From NCBI RefSeq assembly GCF_964204645.1, contig NC_134027.1:21566485-21626484 (forward strand): a DNA stretch of 60,000 nucleotides, read 5' to 3'. Every line of letters starts with the position of its first letter. Positions within the stretch are counted from its first letter, which is position 1. The position numbers and the translations under genes were made by a program. The notes below the pieces were generated by a model that did not search any database, was not told the DNA's origin, and saw nothing but the letters and a program-made list of their open reading frames with translations. The stretch is from Tubulanus polymorphus (Eukaryota > Nemertea > Palaeonemertea > Tubulaniformes > Tubulanidae). Shown here piece by piece: positions 41,535 to 50,203 of this stretch.

Positions 41535-42779
41535 AGTGGGAGTTATATAAGTCCTTCTAAGATTTCTAGAATATCTAATGCTATTAAAGCAGAAAGATCA
41601 CATCATATAATTACTCATAACCCTTCAAATATTAATCCCGATGAAACTTTATATGTGAGGATTCCTCGATTAACACAAAATACTTTTTATGTTCCAAACA
41701 GTATTTATTTATCCGCTGATATAAAAGTAATCGGTAATAATAATAATTATGTTGTTGATAATGTTGGAAGATATTTGATTAAAAAGTTAACAATAAAGAT
41801 TGGTCCAGAAACAGTTTTCTCATTAGATGATTATAATTTATTTATGCATTATAAAGATTTATGGTTAACAAAAGAAAATAGAAATAATATGATATTTCAG
41901 GGTATTCAATCAGAAAACCAAAATAAATTAAGATCAGAAGCTAATAGCGCAATATTAACAAATGATGCAGATAAATTGATAAAAAGTATATATGGAAGCA
42001 AATATAAAATTCCATTAGACTTTGAATTGATAAATAATAATGCACCTTTATATAAATACGCAATTCAAGAAGATATTATATTTGAGATAACATTTGCTCC
42101 TGTAAATGAAATTGTATTATCTAGTGTTGTTAAAGATATGAGTTATAAATTATCGAATATATGTTTAGAATATGATACAGTAACTGATGAAAATATTTCA
42201 AGTATAATTCAAACTCAATACAATCAAGGGTTTTCATTATTATATGATTATATTGATAAATTTAAAACTGTAACTATTAATGCAAATGATGAAATAATAA
42301 ATGAGAATATTAACTTCCCAAGAAGATCTATTAAAGGTATATTAATATTTTTTACTATTGGAACGTATACTAATGGTGCAATAAATGTTGACAATTATTA
42401 TAATCCTGAAATAACAAAAGTAGAAATAACTATTGAAGGTATAGCAAATAAAATATTTTGTCAAGGAATGAGAATGATTGATCAATGGGTAGAAATTAAA
42501 AAACATTTTATGAATGAAAAAGTAAAATCATTTGAAAATTGTAACATTAATCAAATTGATTATTATACTGGTAATAAATATGCATTATGGTTAGATTTTA
42601 GAACAACAGAAGATAATTCATTACATGGTTCTGGAAAAAAACTACAGAACACTAAAGATGGAATACAATTATTCATGAAAAAGAATAAAGGAATCAAAAA
42701 TTTTAAAATGCACATTTATATTATATCTGACGCGCAATTAAATATTGTAAATTCACAATTAGATAGTATTCAATATTAG
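41532..42779 (+). CDS. Major capsid protein (double jelly roll)
   Basis: Hexon-like capsid protein of 415 residues that would trimerise to form the capsid shell. Family features seen: HNPSNINPDETLYVRIPRLT near the N-terminus, FYVPNSIYLSADIKV, an RYLIKKLTIKIGPETVFSLD strand pair, YNLFMHYKDLWLTKENR, the FEITFAPVNEIVLSS segment and a C-terminal FKMHIYIISDAQLNI. The order and length agree with Polinton/adintovirus double jelly-roll capsid proteins. The frame is intact, so this copy could still encode capsid. Confidence 0.85.
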   Translation: MSGSYISPSKISRISNAIKAERSHHIITHNPSNINPDETLYVRIPRLTQNTFYVPNSIYLSADIKVIGNNNNYVVDNVGRYLIKKLTIKIGPETVFSLDDYNLFMHYKDLWLTKENRNNMIFQGIQSENQNKLRSEANSAILTNDADKLIKSIYGSKYKIPLDFELINNNAPLYKYAIQEDIIFEITFAPVNEIVLSSVVKDMSYKLSNICLEYDTVTDENISSIIQTQYNQGFSLLYDYIDKFKTVTINANDEIINENINFPRRSIKGILIFFTIGTYTNGAINVDNYYNPEITKVEITIEGIANKIFCQGMRMIDQWVEIKKHFMNEKVKSFENCNINQIDYYTGNKYALWLDFRTTEDNSLHGSGKKLQNTKDGIQLFMKKNKGIKNFKMHIYIISDAQLNIVNSQLDSIQY

Positions 42780-42809
42780 AAATATAAAGTTAAAATTAAG
42801 GATATATAA

Positions 42810-43937
42810 ATGAGAGGTAAAAAAACTCCTAATACTAAAGAACAATATTTAAGAAATTTATATTACAACCCTGAGAGTTCGGTTGCTTATTCTTCTATTA
42901 AAAATATATGGCGTAAAGTAAAACAAGATAAATTAGATAAGATAATCTCACAAAATTTAGTTAAATATAAAGATAAAAATGAATTTATGTTAGAACAACC
43001 AACGTATACAACACATAAAAAAATTGTTAGAAAATATAAAACTCGTAAAACTATGGTAAGTTATGTAGATCAACAGTGGCAAGGAGATTTAATTGATATG
43101 AAAAATGTTAAGAAAGATAATGATGATTATTGGTGGTTATTGAATATAATTGATATTTTTAGTCGTTATGTATGGAGCTTCCCACTTTATAGAAAAGATG
43201 CTGTACAAACATCAAATGTTTTAAGAAAATTTCTTTCGGATGATAAACTAAAACCAGAAAAAATACAATTTGATGATGGAAAAGAATTTGATAATTCACT
43301 TGTTCATGAACTCTTAGATAATCATAATATTAAATATTTTTCAACAAAATCAGATAAAAAAGCAGCAGTTGTTGAACGATTTAATAGAACATTAAGAACA
43401 AGAATGTGGAAATATTTTACAGCAAATAATACTTTTAAATGGATTGATGTTTTACCAAAATTGACAGAAGGATATAATAATTCTTATCATTCTTCTATTG
43501 GAATGAAACCTATTGATGCTAGAAAATCTGAAAATGCTGAAATTGTTTGGAATAATTTATATGGAGCATTTCTTATAGATGATTTTGGTGAACCTAAATT
43601 TAAAGTTGGTCAAAATGTTAGAATTTCTAAGTATAAAAAGATATTTGACAAAGGATACGATCGAAATTTTACTAGGGAAATATATAAAATAAAAAAGGTA
43701 ATAACAACAAAACCATATGTCTATAAATTAGAAGATTTAGATGGTGAAGAAGTTGATGGCTACTTTTACGAAGAAGAATTAAGTTTAACTACTGAAAATC
43801 TAGAACAAGAATATAAAATTGAAAAAGTATTAAAAACAAAAACTATTAAAAGAAAAAAATATTCTTTAGTAAAATGGGTTGGATGGCCAGATAAATTTAA
43901 TGAATGGATATTATCAAGTAAAATTAAAAATATATAA
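42810..43937 (+). CDS. Retroviral-type integrase with chromodomain
   Basis: Inserts the element into host DNA, making the 6-bp duplication. The rve core holds the D,D,E triad: QWQGDLIDM, IQFDDGKEFD and AAVVERFNRTLRTRMW. An SH3-like/GPY region follows (FKVGQNVRISKYKKIFDKGY), and the C-terminal chromodomain YKIEKVLKTKTIKRKKYSLV is followed by KWVGWPDKFNEW. Intact at 375 residues. The start carries TATATAAATG without a T-run, unlike the capsid genes, which may mean a different expression class. Its stop overlaps the start signal of the ATPase gene. Confidence 0.93.
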   Translation: MRGKKTPNTKEQYLRNLYYNPESSVAYSSIKNIWRKVKQDKLDKIISQNLVKYKDKNEFMLEQPTYTTHKKIVRKYKTRKTMVSYVDQQWQGDLIDMKNVKKDNDDYWWLLNIIDIFSRYVWSFPLYRKDAVQTSNVLRKFLSDDKLKPEKIQFDDGKEFDNSLVHELLDNHNIKYFSTKSDKKAAVVERFNRTLRTRMWKYFTANNTFKWIDVLPKLTEGYNNSYHSSIGMKPIDARKSENAEIVWNNLYGAFLIDDFGEPKFKVGQNVRISKYKKIFDKGYDRNFTREIYKIKKVITTKPYVYKLEDLDGEEVDGYFYEEELSLTTENLEQEYKIEKVLKTKTIKRKKYSLVKWVGWPDKFNEWILSSKIKNI

Positions 43938-44546
43938 ATGAATAAGGAATTATTCATATTTGAGCCTCATAATATGTTAATTTCTGGTGTAACAAATTGT
44001 GGAAAAACTTATTTTATATTACATTTATTAGAAACTGTTTATGAAAACTATTTTGATAATATAGTATTATTTTGTCCAACATATGAATTTAATCAAACTT
44101 ATGATAAAAATATTACTAGGAATAATAAATTTATTATATTAGATCCTAAAACAGTAAAAGAAAATTTAGATAATTGTATAAAAATAGCAATTGATATTCA
44201 TAAAGGATCAAATACATTATTTATCATAGATGATTGTGCTAATCTACATGATTCAAAAGTTAGAGAAAGTGAGTTATGTTATTTAGCTTTTTCTGGCAGA
44301 CATTTTGGGATAACAACTTGGGTTTTAAATCAAAAATATAATTCAATTGTTAAAGACTTTAGAGAAAACATTAGATTTCTAGTTTTATTCTACAATAAAG
44401 ATAGAAAATCGATGAAAAATGCACTTGAGGAAAATGATATTATTCCACATGATTTACATAATGAATATATGGATAAGTTGAAAAATATTAAAAGATCAAA
44501 ATTACTATTTAGATTACAACACCCATTTAAATATGAATTTATTTAA
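43938..44546 (+). CDS. A32/FtsK-HerA-like genome packaging ATPase
   Basis: Motor that pumps DNA into the capsid. Walker A is GVTNCGKT (residues about 16-23), Walker B LFIIDDCA (about 94-101), and a sensor-like LAFSGRHFGITTWVLNQ follows. At 202 residues the length is typical for Polinton ATPases. It begins immediately after the integrase stop (TAAATG shared), so the two are likely expressed together. The start lacks a T-run. Confidence 0.9.
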   Translation: MNKELFIFEPHNMLISGVTNCGKTYFILHLLETVYENYFDNIVLFCPTYEFNQTYDKNITRNNKFIILDPKTVKENLDNCIKIAIDIHKGSNTLFIIDDCANLHDSKVRESELCYLAFSGRHFGITTWVLNQKYNSIVKDFRENIRFLVLFYNKDRKSMKNALEENDIIPHDLHNEYMDKLKNIKRSKLLFRLQHPFKYEFI

Positions 44547-44818
44547 ATTCAACTAGTTTGTTAATCTAGTTGAATTCTAGTTGTTAGTAGTTGAAACAAA
44601 AATCAACTAGATTTAACAATATTTCAACTAGCTTGTTAATCTAGTTTAATTCTAGTTGAATTCTAGTTGTTAGTAGTTGAAACAAAAATCAACTAGAATG
44701 TAACTAGAAATAAACAAAAACAACAATATTTCAACTAGCTTGTTAATCTAGTTGAATTCTAGTTACATTCTAGTTGAATTCTAGTTGCAACAACACAACT
44801 AATTTGTTTGTTATATAA
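44547..44818. repeat. Dense CTAGTTG/CAACTAG inverted and direct repeats
   Basis: A 270-bp AT-rich intergenic block in which TCTAGTTGAATTCTAGTTG, TTAGTAGTTGAAACAAAAAT and ATTTCAACTAG recur three times and can pair with each other as hairpins. It is the only long noncoding block inside the element. Possible replication, packaging or transcription-control region; function not known. Confidence 0.8.
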
Positions 44819-45409
44819 ATGGGAGGTGAAAAGAAAATAAAATCTAAAAATGGTGATGTTCCAATTGAAAAAACTTTAGATGATTTAGGAATAACAGAAA
44901 CAAAATTAACTCCAGATGATGGTGCTTTAAATAATGTTACAACAAATAATAATTATGAATATTATCTTTATTGTAAACATCAATTAGAAATATTAATAGC
45001 ATCTGGAAAATGTAAAAATTTTGTCAGTAAAAATTTAACTTATAATGAATTAGATACAATGAAATCAGATGAAATTATTAGATTATTTAAGATTTATGAA
45101 TCCGCGAGAACAGCTAGAATTAATGACGCGATATCAGAAAATGTAGTAAAAGGTTATAGTAAATTATGTAATTATATACTACCAATTGAAGATGAAAATA
45201 GATTATATTCCGATTTAAAAAATGATTATTTAGTTATGACTGAATTAAATAAATGGATTGGATATTTATCATTTCAATTAGGTGGATTTATGACATTATT
45301 ATCAACTGGAGTTATAACATTTTCAAATATTGAAAGTAAAAATATTTCTATAATAAATGAGCGAGGTGAAAGAAGTGAAGAAAAAACCGAGAACTCAGAA
45401 ACAAATTGA
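44819..45409 (+). CDS. Polinton protein of unknown function (196 aa)
   Basis: Hydrophilic N-terminus, then a helical core (YYLYCKHQLEILIASGKC, LTYNELDTMKSDEIIRLFKI, YSKLCNYILPIEDENRLYSD) and one hydrophobic segment near the C-terminus (IGYLSFQLGGFMTLLSTGVI). I do not recognise a domain. The start has TATATAAATG after an interrupted T-rich stretch. Its 3' end overlaps the next gene by 53 nt in a different frame. Confidence 0.72.
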   Translation: MGGEKKIKSKNGDVPIEKTLDDLGITETKLTPDDGALNNVTTNNNYEYYLYCKHQLEILIASGKCKNFVSKNLTYNELDTMKSDEIIRLFKIYESARTARINDAISENVVKGYSKLCNYILPIEDENRLYSDLKNDYLVMTELNKWIGYLSFQLGGFMTLLSTGVITFSNIESKNISIINERGERSEEKTENSETN

Positions 45410-45710
45410 ATGGTCTCGGCAATTAGGAATTAAATCACAAGAATATAAAAAAGCTGTAAAAGAAAAAATAAGTAATAAAAATGTTAATAAAAATGGTGAA
45501 AATATTGTTATTTCTACTCCTTCTGATAGTAGAATATTTGACAAATATTTATATTTTACAGTTGGATTTGTAATTGTATTCATTTTGATTGGGTGTAATT
45601 GGTATAAGAAATCAAATAAAATTCATGATATTAGTAATTCTGAAACAACTGCTATTAAAAATGAAAATACTTTTGAAATTCCAAAATTAACAATAAAAAA
45701 AATGGATTAA
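45357..45710 (+). CDS. Small basic membrane protein (117 aa)
   Basis: Lys/Arg-rich N-terminus (KKKPRTQKQIEWSRQLGIKS) followed by one transmembrane helix (YLYFTVGFVIVFILIGCNWY, about residues 62-81). It overlaps the end of the 196-aa gene by 53 nt and has TAATAAATG at its start, which supports translation from 45357. The basic N-terminus could contact DNA while the helix anchors in a membrane; this is speculation. Confidence 0.65.
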   Translation: MSEVKEVKKKPRTQKQIEWSRQLGIKSQEYKKAVKEKISNKNVNKNGENIVISTPSDSRIFDKYLYFTVGFVIVFILIGCNWYKKSNKIHDISNSETTAIKNENTFEIPKLTIKKMD

Positions 45711-45898
45711 TATTTTAGAAAAAAAGCAAAAAAAATAATTTTTTTTAATTAATTGAATATTAATTGAATATCTCACTACTTTTGTCTATCACTGTGTGGG
45801 TGCTGTTTATGGCACCATCTATGCGGAGCAATTAAATTGTCCAGATAAGTCATTTCGGATTCTAGATATTCATTATTTTTATTAATTTTTTTAAAAAT
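45711..45898. other. Intergenic region between convergent genes
   Basis: A- and T-runs (45718-45750), then a duplicated AATTGAATATT motif and a less AT-rich segment (GTGTGGGTGCTGTTTATGGC). It separates the + gene ending at 45710 from the - gene ending at 45899; possibly 3'-end signals for both. No gene seen. Confidence 0.4.
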
Positions 45899-46225
45899 TT
45901 AATCAACAATTTCTAAATCATGATGACCGTCTTCATTTTTCCCATGATATATTATTTTAAATCCTACTAAATCTTTCAATTCCTCCATACTCAATGAAAC
46001 CCATTTATCGGGTAAAAACACTTTAAATTCTCGTGATGTACTAACATTACAGTAGCTTAAATTCGCTGATACTTTCTCTCCATATTTAGTTTTTATCTTT
46101 TCTAATTTCAATATTTTATGTTCAATTTCTTTTGTAACATCAACTAACTTTTTTATTTCAAATTGTTTTTTTGCTGGTTTTATTCTGTTATTTATTGTTG
46201 CTAAGAATGCTTTTCTATCTCCCAT
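45899..46225 (-). CDS. Small Polinton protein starting in the right TIR (108 aa)
   Basis: Begins inside the TIR. Contains a coiled helix (IKKLVDVTKEIEHKILKLEK) followed by KYGEKVSANL...REFKVFLPDKWVSLSMEELK and a final beta-rich part. The pattern of a KYG strand followed by FLP...L is one I associate with small proteins found in many Polinton-bearing genomes; biochemical role unknown. Transcribed inward, opposite to the other right-hand genes. Confidence 0.7.
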   Translation of the reverse strand: MGDRKAFLATINNRIKPAKKQFEIKKLVDVTKEIEHKILKLEKIKTKYGEKVSANLSYCNVSTSREFKVFLPDKWVSLSMEELKDLVGFKIIYHGKNEDGHHDLEIVD

Positions 46226-46310
46226 TTATTAGGAAAAAAAATTACTTGTGGTGATGAGTGGTGTCTCGCCCTCTCGCCCTCTGATCTGAAAGCCTACTTA
46301 TCTAATTACT
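46221..46310 (-). repeat. Polinton right TIR
   Basis: Inverse of the left TIR. It carries the promoter-like signal and start codon of the reverse-strand 108-aa gene, so both outermost genes share the same control region. Confidence 0.95.
46223..46241 (-). promoter_or_regulatory. Poxvirus-late-like start signal, 108-aa gene
   Basis: Eight T, 5-nt spacer CCTAA, TAAATG on the minus strand, within the right TIR. Confidence 0.65.
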
Positions 46311-46316
46311 GTTTCC
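46311..46316. repeat. Polinton target-site duplication, right
   Basis: GTTTCC; one copy restores the GPCR coding frame (..VLFP..) across the insertion. Confidence 0.95.
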
Positions 46317-46925
46317 AATAAAATCCCGTAGATTTCCCAGAAAGGCGGTTTCGTTATGGGCGATGGCGTTTATTTCAGTGATTGATTTTTTGGGGCACTT
46401 CATTCAATTCTTACCCGAACGTCGCCTTGGATTCATTCGCCTTTGATTCCCCGACAGTTGGCCATATATTACAATGCGCACTCAGAAATATAAATATTTT
46501 GTTCGGTTCAAACTTTCGACATGGCGTTATAAAGTTTCCGGGCGTATTCTAGTTTTGCATCTTACCGTCATTTTCCCGATTTGCTTTCTATTAGTTATAA
46601 TCGATGTAATTCTTATTCTAGCGACATCTTACCGTCGGGCTACTCGACGTTCAGAGCTCGGTGTAACTGATGAATTGTCTCGAAGGGAAATGAGGGTTTT
46701 AAGGATGGTTTTATCAGTAGTTATGGTATTCATTATTTGCGAAGGGTTCCTGTTTTAGTGACCGTTTAATGAGCCTAGGATACATTCGTCGACTTAACAC
46801 GATGAGGCTGATAGCGCTAGGATTTTCTATCATCGATTCTTCGGTAAACTTTATCGTGTATTGCGTTACGAATGTAAAACTCAGAAAAGAAGCATTTCAT
46901 ATCACAAGCTACGCGTCTGGAATCA
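46311..46925 (+). pseudogene. GPCR pseudogene, right part (TM4-TM7)
   Basis: Continues the receptor directly after the Polinton. It encodes a TM4-like segment, TM5 (LHLTVIFPICFLLVIIDVIL), a basic third loop (TSYRRATRRSELGV), TM6 (REMRVLRMVLSVVMVFIICE) and TM7 (GFSIIDSSVNFIVYCVTNVK). There is an in-frame TGA near 46444 before TM5 and a 1-nt frame change near 46755 before TM7, so it is not functional even without the insertion. Closest kind: rhodopsin-family peptide receptor. Confidence 0.75.
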
Positions 46926-46929
46926 GTGC

Positions 46930-49655
46930 GCTTCAATGAATTATTCAATGATATTGTTTTCGAGCTGTAGAAGAGGCTAAAGAAGATGTTGTTCGGATCA
47001 CTAAATCTATAACCGTCATATTTCATGATCCGTGAGCCTTTTCTTTATCATACAAGGGAGCTATCTCCCTGATAACACAAACTATGGGGTACCCGCACCG
47101 CTACTGTGGCAATCGAGGATTCTACACGTATGGGAGGCGAGGATCCACCAGGTTCGCTAGTTGATAGTAGGTCTTCCGCATACGATTTACTTTACATTTA
47201 AATTAAAACTGAATGATCGTTTCTCTTAAATGAATCAATTATTAATGGAAATTATACCGAATATCTGGGAAAAAAGATTAATCTAATGTAGATTTGGTAG
47301 GTCCTGTGATAATATATGGATTCGGGAGTGATAGCTGGTGCTGTGGGTTCCTCATTAGATTGAAAGTACGAGAAACAACCACATTGCATTACTTCTGTAA
47401 ATTTCTTAATTTCTTGGACCGATCAGACGTCATCAGGGTCTAGTTAGATATCTGCATTAAAGCTGAAGGTTGTTCACAGTAAACCCTTCGCATAAATTGG
47501 AACTGGCAGATTCAGCGAATTCCTAGTGAACGGATCCAAATGGGAAATCTGAAGCATCAGAAATCAGAACAAAATATCTATAGCTTTTTTCTCCACGTGC
47601 CTAACGACAGCTGAGCTGAAGCAACTGAATGCATGAATATCATTGATGCAAAATTGCATCTTATCGCGTACCATTATTCAATAAGAATAACCTATACGTT
47701 ACACCTCTAAGCTCTAGGTGATACTATTACGATGTGTTAGTGTTCGAGAAAATCGTTACATCATAACCAATTCGAATGCCCCAAAAACCAAGCTGGTCGA
47801 AGAGTCATTCATATTTTTCGTCATGTAGGCACGGATCCGGGGGATGCCCACAATTTAAAACGTAAACTTAGATCCTATCTCGCCTCCGCCAACAACGGTA
47901 TCCTCATTCTCCTGAACTTTCTAGCTTACTCTCATGAAATTTACGTACTTTATCAACTCTCATTTCCTTTCCCTTTGTTTCTTCATTAACCTTTCACTTT
48001 TACTGGGCGCTTGCAACAGCGGCCTCTAGGCTTCGCTTGGCCCATACTGAAAGCTTCTTTTCTCTCATTTTATAAGTGTGCTTCAAAAATTGTAAATTCA
48101 ATTCAATTCTTTGTTTTTCTCTCAACCTTTGTGCAAAGCCTGTAATGCTTTCCGTGAAATAAATTTGAATTTGAACGCGAACCCCCTCCAAAAAGTCAAG
48201 TTGAATTGAAATTATACAGGAAAATCAAAAATATCAAATTGTTACATAAAAACGGTAAAAAATTCTATATTTTCCTCTGTATTTCGAAAAAATGAGTTCA
48301 TGTTCTCCGATGAGCTTTTTTCGGGTTGCCCTTTTAATTATATGATATGCCCTATTTGCACCCCTCCCTGAATCAGACTCTAGATCCATCCCCGTTACGA
48401 AGTTGTGACCATATTATAATGCCTCATACAGTCCTAAATACGATCGCATCAAAAACTATTTAACCAAGAACAGTTAAGCCTAAGTATATTTTTTAGCCTA
48501 AAGGATGTAAGAATTGGAAAGATACTGCTTAATAGTGGAGGGTCTCCATTGTCTTCTTTCTTGGATGATCCCAGAATCCTTTACCCAAAAACAAGACCAC
48601 AACAAAAATGTACACAATATGAGCTGCTGCCCTTTATTAACAAGAGAAGATCACTAGGCTTAAGGGGACTGCCCAAGCCCCGTACAAAAATACAATATCC
48701 TTCTTCAGCAACATCTAAATTAGAAATCATTTTTTAAAATCGAAAATCTTACATTAACACACATTAAAATTTCATTTCTAATCCCAGATTTTTCTTACAG
48801 GTGCTGATTTCCCAGACCAGCCAGGTTTAATCTCATCCTTGTTTGCCCGGCCAAGGAACATCTGCATATTTTAAAACAAATTCATGAACTAACCTAGCTT
48901 CTCTTCTGTCAGGAGAATTACAGCCTAGAATTTCGTACATGCACTACATTTTTGATCGATTTAAGATATTCGAAAATGTACTAAATTCTCTCAGACTTTT
49001 ACATTTTGTACTGTTGATAGGAAATGAACGTTGGAAGATTCTTCTCCAGTGAACAGTGTGCTTTATTCTTCTCTCCAGTTTCGTCTTCTGGTGTCTCTGA
49101 TCTCTCTCTTAGATTTCAGGGACCCTCCTTATATTAGCCACTTGCCAGACTGCCAAATCAGCGAGCGTATTTGTCTAATTCTTGTTATGGCAATAGCAAC
49201 CCGTTTTTTTTCTAATTCTTGTTATGGCAACCCAAAACTAAGGTTGTATTGAGTTCAAATAAATATAATTCTAATACGGGTTCAACCATAATTCAACGAC
49301 GATAGGGTTCAACCACCGTTTGAAATAATGTAGTTGCTGTTACAATTTTTCTTTAATTGAATCTTATTGATTAACTTCCCAATATACATATTATTATATA
49401 TTTCCTAATATCCCCCTGGACTTAATATTTTCGCCCCGAGATATCGAGATGAGACAACCAGAACTCAGAGAACAACCAGCGTCGATTGCACAATAATACA
49501 ATGAAATTTGAAAGTTAAACGAGCCTAACCTGAAAGGTGAAGTTTGACTGGAATTCTATAGAGTGAGGTTATGGGTTGGAGATCAAATGAGATATAAGTT
49601 TCAAGAAGAAATACCATGAGGGAAAAGAAGTGAGTCACCACCCTTATACCAACTG
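46930..49655. other. Gene-free stretch
   Basis: No coding region supported. The segment 48000-48185 ends in GAAATAAATTTGAATTTGAA-like sequence reminiscent of a LINE 3' tail. Around 49155-49230, TCTAATTCTTGTTATGGCAA occurs twice. Nothing else recognised. Confidence 0.4.
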
Positions 49656-50203
49656 CAGGGCTTCTAGTGGTCCTATTTTCCTATTTTTTCCTATTTTTTA
49701 GTGCTTGTCCTATTTTGTCCTATTTTTATATGAAAAAGTCCTATTTGTCCTATTTTCTCTCATTTTCCAGCTCGTCGACGACTTTTTATCGACAAAAATG
49801 TTCTTTATATCTTTTCATATGATGTGAAACACCATTTTGAGTGTTTGGTAGAACCTGCAGCATTCATGTTCGGTAAGTTCTGGCTATACAACTTCTTTTC
49901 TAATCTTTATATCCTAACATGCCCAATGATTTTGTTCCAAATGTCACATGTTGCAGTGCAACTGGGCTTTGGCTATATGAGGGTTACAAACCAGAGGTGG
50001 TCGAGAAGTCAATCTCTTTTCATCCAAACATTTCTTGATTATAATGCTAATTCTTTTGGGTCCGCCTCAGGTATACATTGCCAAGTATCACCACAGGGAT
50101 GCTCTGTTGAGATCTAGCTGTGTGCAGTGACAATACTGAAAGCAATTATGGATTGCTTTGATTGTTGCCACTGCTTTAAATATTGTAACCTTAGACAGGA
50201 ACA

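Larger units (their letters stand above)
29689..46310. mobile_element. Complete Polinton/Maverick (endogenous adintovirus-like), 16,622 bp
   Basis: The ends are AG...CT, with 90-bp TIRs (29689-29778 and 46221-46310, 89/90 matches) and a GTTTCC target duplication at 29683-29688 and 46311-46316. The inside is far more AT-rich than the flanks and nearly all coding. It holds PolB, integrase, packaging ATPase, major and minor capsid genes and several small genes, which is the full Polinton core except for an identified adenain-like protease. Near-identical TIRs and mostly open frames indicate a recent insertion. Confidence 0.97.

Noticed and set aside
48549-49252. Short plus-strand frames in the 48.5-49.3 kb stretch
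   Set aside because: No domain, codon bias or splice context to support them.
49050-49400. Possible solo LTR
   Set aside because: No clear TG...CA ends or target duplication found.
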